A program made the position numbers and the translations under genes. A model generated the notes under the pieces. That model saw nothing but the letters and a program-made list of their open reading frames with translations, was not told the origin of the DNA and made no database searches. Below are positions 48,357 to 56,541 of a stretch of 64,000 bases of DNA, in pieces. The stretch's first letter is position 1, and every line of letters starts with the position of its first letter. The DNA is from Streptomyces sp. NBC_00659 (GTDB lineage Bacteria; Actinomycetota; Actinomycetes; Streptomycetales; Streptomycetaceae): the NCBI RefSeq assembly GCF_036226925.1, contig NZ_CP109031.1, positions 930,001-994,000 of the forward strand, in the 5' to 3' direction.

Positions 48357-48974
48357 TCAGTAGCGCTGGGCCTTGACCAGCACGGCGGTGAGCTGGGGCT
48401 CCGCGGGCTGCCTGCTGATCACGATCGGCGTCGCCTTCTTCCCCGGCTCCAGGTTCTCCTTGCCCACGAACTTCGTCTCCACGACCTTGCCGTCGGGGTT
48501 CTTGAAGTCGACCTGCACGGCGTACGAGGCGGTCTTGCCGGTCGTGTTGGTGATGGTGACGAGGACGGCCCGCAGCCCGCCGGTCTCCGCCGTGGGCACG
48601 CCCTTCATGCTGACGTCGGACGTCGCGTTGCCGCTGCCCTGGACGTTCTTGAGCTCCTTCTCGGCGGTGGCCGCGGCGCGGACGGTGTCGGCGGACACCG
48701 AGGCCGCGAACTCCGAGGCCCTGGCTTCCACGGAGGCCGCCGCCGACGACGCCCGCTCGCTGGCCGACGCGATGATCGAGGAGGCCGCCGAGGCGATGGC
48801 GGAGGGTGCCGACCCCGTGAAGTCGGACGCGTTCGGCGGGGTGATGGAGGCCGTACTGCTGCCACCGCCGTCGTCCGAGCTGCACGAGACGAGAACGGAG
48901 CAGCACACGATCGCGGACAACAGGGCAGCGGCACGCCGTGATCCGCTCCGGCCGTGGGGAACACGTCTGCTCAT
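48357..48974 (-). CDS. lipoprotein with FxLYD-like domain
   Basis: This is a 205-residue protein with a type II signal peptide, lipobox LVSC at about residues 28-31. A long Ala/Ser/Glu helical stretch (about 50-110, SAIASAASSIIASASERASSAAASVEARASE...) is probably a coiled coil or cell-wall spacer. A C-terminal beta domain (about 115-205) with TNTTGKTASYAVQVDFKNPDGKVV is typical of FxLYD/DUF4352-like extracellular domains. Function is unknown. ATG 48974 is preceded by GAGGACGAG within a 22-bp direct repeat. Confidence 0.75.
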   Translation of the reverse strand: MSRRVPHGRSGSRRAAALLSAIVCCSVLVSCSSDDGGGSSTASITPPNASDFTGSAPSAIASAASSIIASASERASSAAASVEARASEFAASVSADTVRAAATAEKELKNVQGSGNATSDVSMKGVPTAETGGLRAVLVTITNTTGKTASYAVQVDFKNPDGKVVETKFVGKENLEPGKKATPIVISRQPAEPQLTAVLVKAQRY

Positions 48975-49031
48975 GGGGGCTCGTCCTCTTCCTGCCGCAC
49001 GGGGGACACGGGGGCTCGTCCTCTTCCTGCC
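48975..49031 (+). repeat. 22-bp direct repeat upstream of the lipoprotein gene
   Basis: GGGGGCTCGTCCTCTTCCTG plus CC occurs at 48975-48996 and 49010-49031, with a 35-bp period. On the minus strand the proximal copy carries the lipoprotein Shine-Dalgarno sequence. Confidence 0.8.
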
Positions 49032-49109
49032 TTACGGACTCCCTCATGCTCCGCGCCACGCCCGGCCACGGCGAACCACGGGGGCCCATTGGGGTGGCGC
49101 ACGACGGGT

Positions 49110-50954
49110 TCAGCCCCCGTGCCGTGCCCCGTCGAGCCACGCGTCCGAGACCGCCAGGGCCGCCGCCATGATGCTGAGCTGCGGGTTGACCTCCGGGCAG
49201 GACGGGAGGACGGAACCGTCGGCGACGAGGACTCCGCGGACACCGCGGAGCCTGCCCTCGGGGTCGGCGGGTGCCCGTTGCGGATCGTCGCCCGCGGCCA
49301 CGGTGCCGGTCGGGTGGAACGCCGACACGTGCAGATCACGTGCCCCGGCCGAGGTGAGCAGTTCGTCGAGCGCGTCGAGTGAGCGGGCGCGGGGCGCGCG
49401 GGGGATTCCGGTGAGGACCTCCGTCGCCCCGGCGGCGAAGAGCAGGCGGCCCATGGCGCGTACGGCGGTCATCAGGCGGTCGCCGTCGCGGGGGTCGAGG
49501 TCGTAGCGGACGAGCGTGCGGTCCCGGCCCCTGACCTGTCCCGAGGGACGGTCGGCGATCATGGCGCCGAGAGTCGCCAGATGATCCGATCCCTCCAGTT
49601 CGCGCCGCAGTTCCCGGCCGAGGCCGGGCAGGACGAAGCTGCTCATGCCGGGTGGGCTCGCGGTCGCCTCGAGGAGGATCCCCTGTGCGTGGAGTTCCTC
49701 GACCCCGACGCTCTGGAGCACGCCCCGCCAGGCCGTCACGGGTTCGGTGAAGCGTCCGGCGACGCTGGTCGCCGGGTGCACGCTGAGGTTGCGGCCCAGG
49801 CGGGGATGTCCGCCGAGGCCCGAGCGGCGCAGCAGGGGCGGGGTCTGGAGGGTGCCGGCGGCCGTCACGACGAGGGGGCTGAGGATCTCCAGTTCGCCGC
49901 CGTCGGGGCGGCGCGCCCGGACTCCGGCGGCGCGTGGCGGGCCGGGAACGTCGTGGTCCAGCAGGATGCGGTGGACCCGCGCGCCGGTGACGATCCGGGC
50001 GCCGGCGGCGCAGGCGTCGGGCAGGACGGACAGCTGCACGCTCTGCTTGGCTCCGGTGGGGCAGCCCACGACGCACTGGCAGGAGCCCTTGCAGCCGGGG
50101 GCGTTGCGGCGCAGTGGGGCGGCCCGCCAGCCGAGGCGTCCGGCGCCGGTGAGGGTGAGCAGTCCGTTGTTGCCGAGGACATCGAGGGGCTGGGGTGCCA
50201 CGCGCAGGGTGCGCTCGGCCTCGTCGAGGAAGGGGCTGAGGCGGTCGGCGAGCGCGAACCCGAACACGCTCCGCCAGCGCTCCCGTACGTGGTCCGGTGT
50301 GCGGTAACAGGTGCCGGAGTTGACCACGGTGGTGCCGCCGACGGCGCGGCCGACGGGCAGCAGGACGGGCGGCCTGCCGAGGGCCACCGTGGCGCCGCCG
50401 TCCCGGTACAGCTCGGTGAACCGGTCGAGGGGCGCCCGGCGGCCGAAGGAGGCCGTCGGGTGGTGCCTGCCCTCCTCCAGGACGACGACGTCCAGCCCGG
50501 CGCGCGCGAGGGTACGCGCGGCCATGGCGCCGCCCGCGCCGGAGCCGACGACGACCGCGTCGGCGGTGGTGCGGGCGGGCCATTCCTCGGCCGGTGTGCA
50601 GTCGAGCGGCGGATCCTGAGGGGCGGGCCCGGGGGCGGGCCGGACCTGGGTCCGTTCGGTGCCGGCGGCCAGCAGGACGGGAATCTTGAGCAGGTCGAGG
50701 AGCGGGGCGAGCCGGGGTCGCCGGGCCAGCGAGCGGAGTACCTCCTCGCGTTCCTCGGGGCGAAGCGCCGCCAGACGCCTGCCGGTGCGTGCGAGGGCGT
50801 ACGACTCCACGGCGGCGACGGCGGTGCGTACCGCGGCGCGGGCGGGCCGGGGAAGTCCTGCGAGCACGGAATCGAGGCGGTGCGGCACACGGGCGGGCCA
50901 TGCGGGGCCGCCCTCGTCGGCGAGCAGCGCGGCGACGAGCCCGTCGGCGGTCAT
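49110..50954 (-). CDS. GMC-family FAD oxidoreductase
   Basis: This 614-residue flavoprotein has a non-flavin N-terminal helical region (about 1-125) before the Rossmann motif VVVGSGAGGAMAARTLARAGLDVVVLEEG (about 132-160). It has the GMC signature GRAVGGTTVVNSG and the C-terminal active-site/FAD region FHPTGT...VADGSVLPSCPEVNPQLSIMAAALAVSD. A cysteine-rich NAPGCKGSCQCVVGCPTGAK segment resembles that of long-chain alcohol oxidases and cholesterol-oxidase-like proteins. Substrate is probably a hydrophobic alcohol or sterol. It starts at ATG 50954 within an ATGA overlap with the upstream gene and is last in a three-gene GntR operon. Confidence 0.88.
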   Translation of the reverse strand: MTADGLVAALLADEGGPAWPARVPHRLDSVLAGLPRPARAAVRTAVAAVESYALARTGRRLAALRPEEREEVLRSLARRPRLAPLLDLLKIPVLLAAGTERTQVRPAPGPAPQDPPLDCTPAEEWPARTTADAVVVGSGAGGAMAARTLARAGLDVVVLEEGRHHPTASFGRRAPLDRFTELYRDGGATVALGRPPVLLPVGRAVGGTTVVNSGTCYRTPDHVRERWRSVFGFALADRLSPFLDEAERTLRVAPQPLDVLGNNGLLTLTGAGRLGWRAAPLRRNAPGCKGSCQCVVGCPTGAKQSVQLSVLPDACAAGARIVTGARVHRILLDHDVPGPPRAAGVRARRPDGGELEILSPLVVTAAGTLQTPPLLRRSGLGGHPRLGRNLSVHPATSVAGRFTEPVTAWRGVLQSVGVEELHAQGILLEATASPPGMSSFVLPGLGRELRRELEGSDHLATLGAMIADRPSGQVRGRDRTLVRYDLDPRDGDRLMTAVRAMGRLLFAAGATEVLTGIPRAPRARSLDALDELLTSAGARDLHVSAFHPTGTVAAGDDPQRAPADPEGRLRGVRGVLVADGSVLPSCPEVNPQLSIMAAALAVSDAWLDGARHGG

Positions 50955-52333
50955 CGTTCGCCCGCCTCGGCGTGGGCGGTGCCGTCGAGTTCCCAGGTGG
51001 CTTCCGGACGCCAGTGGCCCCACCAGCGTTCCAGGACGATGCGGGCGTCGGCGGACTCACTGTTGCGACAGACGGCGCGGGCGCCGTCCGGGTCGCGGTA
51101 TTCGAGGGTGAGGGTCCGTTCCGGGGGCTGGCGCACCTCGACGCGGATGCGGCGCAGGGCCGTGCGGCCGGTGACCGTCCACTCGGGCAGGCCGATGGCG
51201 GCCCGGAAGCGGCCGAGTCCCGCCCGGCCGATGGCCGAGCGCTCCGGTCGCCGCGGCCAGGTGCGGCCGTCCCGGCGCAGGCGCAGGAAGACCAGCGGGG
51301 GCAGCCGGCGCAGGGCGGGCCGGGTGGACACGGCGGCGACGATCTCCAGGACGTCTCCGTCGCCGAGGTCCGCGTGCAGCCAGGTCCACCGGTGCGCGTT
51401 GCCGTGCCCGTAGATCCGGGCCGAGGCTCCGGGTGCGGCGACCAGGTTCAAGGTCGTTTCCCCGTACGAGAATTCGCCCTCGTACGTGGCACGGGCGGCC
51501 GGCAGCATCTGGGCCGCGGGCAGCACGGGGCGGCGCCAGGACCAGCGAGGGAAGGTGAACAGTGGTGTTCCCTGCGGTTGTTCGAGGAGTCTCCAGTGGA
51601 AGTCGCCCGCGCTGCCGGTGAGTTGTCCGCCGCCGCTGGTGACGTCCTCGGCCGTGAATCCGTCGGCCGGCCGGGTCCAGGGGACGGGTCCGAAGCGGGC
51701 GTGCCGTACCTCGCCCTCGCGGGGGAACACCGCGGCCCAGCCGTGGGCGAACGGCTCGGATCCGTCGGCGGGTGCGGTGAGTTCGTGGTGCAGCCAGACC
51801 CCGCTGCCGGTCGCCGGGTCGGTGAGGGTGGTGTACCAGACCTCGGTGCGGCCCGGGGTGCCGTTCCATCGCGGGGCCGCGTGTTCCGCCGGGTCCTCGC
51901 GGCGCGGGAAACGGAATCCGAGCAGGAAGGGGAGAAGGCCGGTGGCCAGGGGAAAGCGCAGGACGCCCTCGCCCACCCGCGCCGGGCCCTCGTGGACGGT
52001 GAACCGCAGCACGGTCATGGAGGTGAGGGGACGGCGGGGCGTGACCGACTTCCAGCCGTCCAGGGTGAGGCGGCGCCCGTCGGCGGTGAAGGTGAGCCGG
52101 TAGCGAATGCGCCGCCGGGCGATCGGCGACACCTCCAACTCGCCCTCCGCGAGCGGGTCGTCGGTGTGTCCGGCGATGCGTACCCGGCCGGTGAGGCGGG
52201 CCGGGGTGGTCCGGTGCGGGAGCAGGACCTGGTCGGCGACGGCGCGCAGGTCGAGCCGGATGCGCCGGTGCCCCGGTTCGCCGTCGAGGCGGACGGTGCC
52301 GAGCATCGTCTCCGTGAACCTCGTGCCCCTCAC
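50951..52333 (-). CDS. unknown protein, AttH/lipocalin-like beta-barrel
   Basis: The 460-residue cytoplasmic protein has no signal peptide. Alternating short strands rich in Trp, Arg and Gly (DFHWRLLEQPQGTPLFTFPRWSW, ATYEGEFSYGETTLNL, GNAHRWTWLHADLG) suggest a lipocalin-like double barrel of the AttH/CrtC kind, which I infer from pattern only. That fold usually handles hydrophobic ligands. GTG 52333 overlaps the GntR stop (GTGA), and its own stop overlaps the GMC oxidoreductase start, so the three genes are tightly coupled. It may present or modify the GMC substrate. Confidence 0.5.
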   Translation of the reverse strand: MRGTRFTETMLGTVRLDGEPGHRRIRLDLRAVADQVLLPHRTTPARLTGRVRIAGHTDDPLAEGELEVSPIARRRIRYRLTFTADGRRLTLDGWKSVTPRRPLTSMTVLRFTVHEGPARVGEGVLRFPLATGLLPFLLGFRFPRREDPAEHAAPRWNGTPGRTEVWYTTLTDPATGSGVWLHHELTAPADGSEPFAHGWAAVFPREGEVRHARFGPVPWTRPADGFTAEDVTSGGGQLTGSAGDFHWRLLEQPQGTPLFTFPRWSWRRPVLPAAQMLPAARATYEGEFSYGETTLNLVAAPGASARIYGHGNAHRWTWLHADLGDGDVLEIVAAVSTRPALRRLPPLVFLRLRRDGRTWPRRPERSAIGRAGLGRFRAAIGLPEWTVTGRTALRRIRVEVRQPPERTLTLEYRDPDGARAVCRNSESADARIVLERWWGHWRPEATWELDGTAHAEAGER

Positions 52334-53016
52334 TTGAGGCCGTCCAGCATGATGCGTTCGGTGGCCCGCAGATAGGTGTCGGCCGCCTCGTGCGCTCGCC
52401 GGGCGTCACCGGCGGTGACGGCCTCCACGACGGGTGCGAGCCGCTCGTAGGCGGCCTCCGCGTCGGCGAAGGGGCCCTTGAGCAGGGAACGGACCGGCAG
52501 GTAGGCGTTGAAGAGGGTGTTCGTGAGCAGGACGTACACGCGGTTGCCCGTGGCGCGGGCCAGCGCGCGGTGCACCTCGACGTCGGCCAGCTGGACCGCG
52601 TCGGTGCCCTCGGCCCGCCGTACGGCCGCGAGCAGCGCGCCGAGTTCGGCCCGTTGGGGGCGGGTGCCACGCTCGGCGGCCCGCTCGGCGATCAACGCGC
52701 CCACCCCGCGCCGCACTTCGAACACCTCGTGCACCCAGCCGGCGTCGTGCCGCACGAGCATGGGCAGGAGATCCGCCCCGCCGAGCCGGGCGTAGTCCCG
52801 CACCCGGGTGCCCACTCCGTGCCGGGTCTCCAGCAGTCCGGCCTGCACGAGCCGCCCGAAGGCGTGCTTGAGCGTGGTGCGCGTGACGCCGTACCCGTCG
52901 GCCAGCCGCCGCTCGGGGGGAAGGTAACTCCCCGCCGGATGACGGCCGTCGAGTATGTCCGTCCGCAGCCGGTCCTCCAGGACGTCCACGATGGTCTCGC
53001 GGGGCAGAGCCTCCAC
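52330..53016 (-). CDS. GntR-family (FadR/FCD) regulator
   Basis: This is a 228-residue regulator with an N-terminal GntR winged helix (RLRTDILDGRHPAGSYLPPERRLADGYGVTRTTLKHAFGRLVQAGLLETRHGVGT pattern, about 12-70). A C-terminal helical FCD effector domain carries the family's acidic/His metal positions (EVFEVRRGVGALIAERAA, DVEVHRALARATGN). It likely responds to a small acid related to the GMC substrate. The GTG start at 53016 has GGAGGGG 7-13 nt upstream. It heads the GntR / beta-barrel / GMC operon. Confidence 0.88.
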   Translation of the reverse strand: MEALPRETIVDVLEDRLRTDILDGRHPAGSYLPPERRLADGYGVTRTTLKHAFGRLVQAGLLETRHGVGTRVRDYARLGGADLLPMLVRHDAGWVHEVFEVRRGVGALIAERAAERGTRPQRAELGALLAAVRRAEGTDAVQLADVEVHRALARATGNRVYVLLTNTLFNAYLPVRSLLKGPFADAEAAYERLAPVVEAVTAGDARRAHEAADTYLRATERIMLDGLK

Positions 53017-53033
53017 GTTTCCCCCTCCGGGCA

Positions 53034-53056
53034 AGTGGCTGAGTGGATGAGCCACT
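53034..53056 (-). promoter_or_regulatory. candidate GntR operator
   Basis: AGTGGCT (53034-53040) is mirrored by AGCCACT (53050-53056), and an overlapping TGG-ATGAG-CCA resembles FadR-type sites. It lies 18-40 bp upstream of the GntR start codon. Confidence 0.5.
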
Positions 53057-53150
53057 GAACCAGCGACCACCCCTGGGGGTCAACCCCTCGCGAGCGCTCA
53101 ACCCGCCCCACCTCGAGGCGAGTTGGACCGGACCAATGCTGTGCGAATCG

Positions 53151-53192
53151 TTGACACGCCTGCCGTCCGGCAGGATTCTGAGAGCGCTCTCA
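53151..53192 (+). promoter_or_regulatory. GH64 promoter with operator site E
   Basis: TTGACA (53151-53156) and GATTCT (53174-53179) are spaced 17 bp apart. The perfect palindrome TGAGAGCGCTCTCA (53179-53192) overlaps the expected start point, so a bound LacI protein would block transcription. A bare GAGCGCTC core also occurs at 53092-53099. Confidence 0.75.
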
Positions 53193-53260
53193 AAAGGAAG
53201 CGGACGAGCCGCGTCCGCGTGCATCCACCTCGCTGAACCCCCACATCAAGGAGGCAGAGA

Positions 53261-54457
53261 GTGCGCGTACACATCAGATGGCCCGCCTGGGCGTTGGCCT
53301 GCGCCACGTTCGCCGCGGCACTGCTCACCTTCGGCGCGCCCTCCCGCGCCGAAGCCGCGGTCCCGGCGACCATCCCCCTCACGTTCACGAACAACTCCGG
53401 CCGCGGTGACCAGGTCTACATCTACGACCTCGGCACCGAGCTCTCGACCGGACGGCAGGGCTGGGCCGACGCGAACGGCACCTTCCACGCGTGGCCCGTG
53501 GGCGGCAACCCGCCGACGCCCGCGCCCGACGCGTCGATCACGGGACCGGCCAACGGTCAGTCGAAGACGATCCGGCTCCCCAAGTTCTCCGGGCGGCTCT
53601 ACTTCTCCTTCGGGCAGAAGCTCGACTTCCGGGTGACGACCGGCGGTCTCGTGCAGCCGGCCGTCCAGAATCCGAGCGACCCGAACCGCAACATCCTCTT
53701 CAACTGGTCCGAGTACACGCTCAACGACTCCGGCCTGTGGATCAACAGCACCCAGGTCGACATGTTCTCCGCCCCGTACGCGGTCGGAGTCAAGCTCGCC
53801 GACGGGACCACGAAGAGCACCGGGCACCTCAAGGCCGGCGGCTACAACGGCTTCTTCAACGCGCTGCGCAGTCGGCCGGGCGGCTGGGCGAACCTCATCC
53901 AGACCCGGCCCGACGGCACGGTGCTGCGGGCGCTCGCCCCGGGGCACGGCATCGAGGCGGGCGCGCTCCCGGCCGGCGTCATGGACGACTACATCAACCG
54001 CGTCTGGCAGAAGTACGGTTCGTCGACGCTGACGGTGACACCCTTCGGCGACCAGCCGAACACCAAATACTTCGGCCGGGTCTCCGGTGGCGTCATGAAC
54101 TTCACCAACAGCTCCGGAGCCGTCGTCACCAGCTTCCAGAAGCCGGACTCGGACAGCGTCTTCGGCTGCTACAAGCGGCTCGACGCGCCCAACGACCTGG
54201 TGCGCGGGCCCATTTCACGCACGCTGTGCGCGGGATTCAACCGCACCACGCTGCTGACCAACCCCAGCCAGCCGGACACCTCGTCCGCGAACTTCTACGC
54301 GGACGCGGTGACCAACCAGTACGCCCGCGCCATCCACGCCCAGATGGCCGACGGCAAGGCCTACGCGTTCGCGTTCGACGACGTCGGGAACCACGAGTCC
54401 CTCGTCCACGACGGCAATCCGCAGCAGGCGTTCGTCACGCTGGACCCGTTCAGCTGA
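53261..54457 (+). CDS. GH64 endo-beta-1,3-glucanase (laminaripentaose type)
   Basis: This is a 398-residue exported enzyme with a signal peptide (about 1-33, ending SRAEAA). The GH64 domain carries the catalytic pair E151 (FNWSEYT) and D167 (QVDMFSAPY). The 16-residue spacing equals that of E154/D170 in the Streptomyces matensis laminaripentaose-producing enzyme. It cuts beta-1,3-glucan into pentaose units, complementing the GH55 exo-enzyme. There is no separate carbohydrate-binding module. The GTG start at 53261 has AAGGAGG 7-13 nt upstream. Operator E sits in its promoter, placing it in the LacI regulon although it is 13 kb from lacI. Confidence 0.95.
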   Translation: MRVHIRWPAWALACATFAAALLTFGAPSRAEAAVPATIPLTFTNNSGRGDQVYIYDLGTELSTGRQGWADANGTFHAWPVGGNPPTPAPDASITGPANGQSKTIRLPKFSGRLYFSFGQKLDFRVTTGGLVQPAVQNPSDPNRNILFNWSEYTLNDSGLWINSTQVDMFSAPYAVGVKLADGTTKSTGHLKAGGYNGFFNALRSRPGGWANLIQTRPDGTVLRALAPGHGIEAGALPAGVMDDYINRVWQKYGSSTLTVTPFGDQPNTKYFGRVSGGVMNFTNSSGAVVTSFQKPDSDSVFGCYKRLDAPNDLVRGPISRTLCAGFNRTTLLTNPSQPDTSSANFYADAVTNQYARAIHAQMADGKAYAFAFDDVGNHESLVHDGNPQQAFVTLDPFS

Positions 54458-54471
54458 CCGACGCCGCGTCG

Positions 54472-54527
54472 CGGGGGCGGGAGCGGGGTCGGGTCCCGGG
54501 CGGGAACCGTGTCCGCCCCCGCCCCCG
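54472..54527. terminator. possible convergent terminator, GH64 / molybdoenzyme
   Basis: CGGGGGCGGG (54472-54481) and CCCGCCCCCG (54518-54527) can pair across a 36-nt loop that itself can fold (GGTCGGGTCCCGGGCGGGAACC region). Confidence 0.4.
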
Positions 54528-54577
54528 TGTCCGTCCCCGCGCCGCGTCGCCCGGACCGCCCTGGGCATGGGTCTCCG

Positions 54578-55714
54578 TCAGCGGCCTCGTCCGTCGTCGC
54601 CGGGGTCCAGACAGTGCACGGGGACCCGCTGGACCAGGTTGTTCACGAAGCCCCCGCGGTTCCACGGCTGTTCGACCGGCTGTGTGTGGCCTTCGGCATC
54701 GGTGGCGCGCGCACTGAGGACATGACGGCCGGGGGTCGCCGTCCACGTGAAGCTCCACGCGCGCCAGGCCCACCGGTCGGCGTTCGGCGGGTCCAGCCGT
54801 GCCGGGTGCCAGGAGCGCCCCTCGTCCGTGCTGACCTCGACGCCGGTCACGGGCGCGCGCCCCGACCAGGCCCGACCCGTCAGGGTGACGGCGCCCGGCG
54901 GGACCGCCCGCTCCCGCGACATGAAGTCGGGGAAGCCCGGCGGGACCAGAAGGGCGCGCGGGGCGATCCGGGTGACCGGCTCACCCTCGTCGGAGGCCTC
55001 CTGTCGCAGCCGGTACGCGACGGTCTGCTGGAATCCCCGGAACGGCGCGCTCGTCACCGTGATGTCCCGGAGCCACTTCACGTGCGCCATGCCGTACCAG
55101 CCCGGCACCACGAGCCGCAGGGGATGCCCGTGCTGCGGTGGCAGCGGGGCTCCGTTCATCGCGTAGACCACCAGGACCTCGGGCTCTTCGCCGCGGGCCA
55201 CGTCCAGCGGAAGGGCACGCTGGTAGTCCTGCTCGACCCCGCGTTCCACGCCGTGATCGGCTCCGGTGAACACCACGTCCACCGCGTCCGGTTCGACCCC
55301 GGCCTCGGAGAGCAGCAGACGCAGCGGCACACCCGTCCACTCGGCCGTTCCGACCGCCTCCACCAGCCACGGCTGGCTGACCGGCCGGGGTGTCAGCAGG
55401 GCGCGCCCGTTGCCCGCGCACTCCATGGTCACCCGCTGCCTCACCGCGGGATACGCCTTCAGCTCGTCGACTCCGAGCAGCAGGGGGCGCTGCACCCGCC
55501 CGCCGAGAACGAGCTGCCAGGAGGCCTCTTCGGCGTACGGGATGTCGTAGTGCGTCAGCACATAGTGCAGCCCCGGCGGTGTGACCTCGTAGCGCAGGGC
55601 CTCCAGCGGCAGTCCGTGGTTCCGGGCGGCGAGGGCCAGCTCCTGGGCGCTGATGCCCTCGTCCGGTCCGGCCAGCCGGGCTGGTGCGCTCATGTCCTCG
55701 AGGCGTTGACCCAT
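54578..55714 (-). CDS. sulfite-oxidase-family molybdopterin oxidoreductase
   Basis: The 378-residue protein has the molybdopterin-binding domain (about 40-240) with the Mo-ligating cysteine C99 in TMECAGNGR, GVPLRLLLSEAGVEPDAVDVVFTGADHG, and HGHPLRLVVPGWYGMAHVKWL. The C-terminal Mo-co dimerisation domain is at about 250-365 (LTGRAWSGRAPVTGVEVSTDEG). There is no signal peptide or heme domain, so it is a soluble cytoplasmic SUOX-type enzyme with an unknown electron acceptor. ATG 55714 is the start. It lies 33 bp downstream of the TetR gene on the same strand and may be co-transcribed with it. Confidence 0.9.
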   Translation of the reverse strand: MGQRLEDMSAPARLAGPDEGISAQELALAARNHGLPLEALRYEVTPPGLHYVLTHYDIPYAEEASWQLVLGGRVQRPLLLGVDELKAYPAVRQRVTMECAGNGRALLTPRPVSQPWLVEAVGTAEWTGVPLRLLLSEAGVEPDAVDVVFTGADHGVERGVEQDYQRALPLDVARGEEPEVLVVYAMNGAPLPPQHGHPLRLVVPGWYGMAHVKWLRDITVTSAPFRGFQQTVAYRLRQEASDEGEPVTRIAPRALLVPPGFPDFMSRERAVPPGAVTLTGRAWSGRAPVTGVEVSTDEGRSWHPARLDPPNADRWAWRAWSFTWTATPGRHVLSARATDAEGHTQPVEQPWNRGGFVNNLVQRVPVHCLDPGDDGRGR

Positions 55715-55747
55715 GAGCCCATTGTCCGCCCGCCCGGGGCGGGGCCG

Positions 55748-56416
55748 CTAGACGGAGCGCGGGCGCGGGGTGACGCTCCGGTCGACCAGGTCGCGCCAGC
55801 CGGACTCCAGACGCTCCAGCGGCATACCGCGCTGGCGGGTCAGATGGCCGATCAGCGCGGGGTCGAGGTATCCCATCAGGGTCTGGGCGACGAGCTCCGT
55901 GTCCGTGTCCGGCCCGGAGCCGGTCTGCCGCAGCAGCATGCACACGTGCATGAAGCGGACCCGGAACGGCGCGGAGGTGAAGCGGCGGGTGACCTCGGGT
56001 TCGGCGGCGAGGTACAGGTCGAGCTGTTCGGAGGTCTGGCGCAGGGTGTGGCATCCGAAGGCGTGCAGGCGCTCCACCGGTGGTGCGCCGGGGCCGAGCG
56101 GGGCCGGACCGCTGATGAAGGCGGTCTGGAAGCGCTGCTCGGTGTGGTCGAGCAGCGCCATCAGCAGGCCGGTGCGGTCGCCGAAGCGCCGGAAGACGGT
56201 CCCCTTGCCCACCGCCGCCGCGCAGGCGACGCCTTCCATGGTGAGCCTGGTCACTCCCTGCTCCTCGACCAGCCGCGCGGCGGCCTCCAGCAGGCGCGCG
56301 CGGTTGCGGGCGGCGTCGGCGCGCAACGGGGCTTCCTCAGGTGCGGTGAGCTGCATGAGGACGGGCTCTCCGGGCGACTCCGGTCGCTTCGGAAACGGCG
56401 GAAGTGGCTGGGACAT
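55748..56416 (-). CDS. TetR-family regulator
   Basis: This is a 222-residue TetR regulator. The N-terminal helix-turn-helix is RNRARLLEAAARLVEEQGVTRLTMEGVACAAAVGKGTVFRRFGDRTGL (pattern at about 37-85) and is preceded by a Pro-rich leader. The ligand domain has a SetR/PacR-like layout with two Cys (FGCHT, HVCML). It is divergent from an FMN reductase gene, and two copies of an ACTNCGGTCCGNTT element lie between them. It likely represses the reductase in response to a quinone or electrophile. ATG 56416 has no strong ribosome-binding site. Confidence 0.88.
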   Translation of the reverse strand: MSQPLPPFPKRPESPGEPVLMQLTAPEEAPLRADAARNRARLLEAAARLVEEQGVTRLTMEGVACAAAVGKGTVFRRFGDRTGLLMALLDHTEQRFQTAFISGPAPLGPGAPPVERLHAFGCHTLRQTSEQLDLYLAAEPEVTRRFTSAPFRVRFMHVCMLLRQTGSGPDTDTELVAQTLMGYLDPALIGHLTRQRGMPLERLESGWRDLVDRSVTPRPRSV

Positions 56417-56447
56417 GAAGCAAGCGTAACGGCATCCGGGGTCAACT

Positions 56448-56497
56448 GGACTGCGGTCCGCTTCGGTGGTAGACCTTAAGCGGACTTCGGTCCGTTT
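56448..56497. promoter_or_regulatory. duplicated TetR operator
   Basis: Two direct copies of GGACTNCGGTCCGNTT occur at 56448-56463 and 56482-56497, each with an internal GGAC/GTCC dyad, 34 bp apart (about three helical turns). They lie between tetR and the FMN reductase gene. Confidence 0.75.
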
Positions 56498-56541
56498 TAT
56501 TACGGCAGTGTTTCAGCGATTCCACCCCCCGGGAGATATCC

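Noticed and set aside
51237..51244. GAGCGCTC inside the beta-barrel gene
   Set aside because: Coding position, without the flanking AG/CT of the regulon sites; treated as chance.
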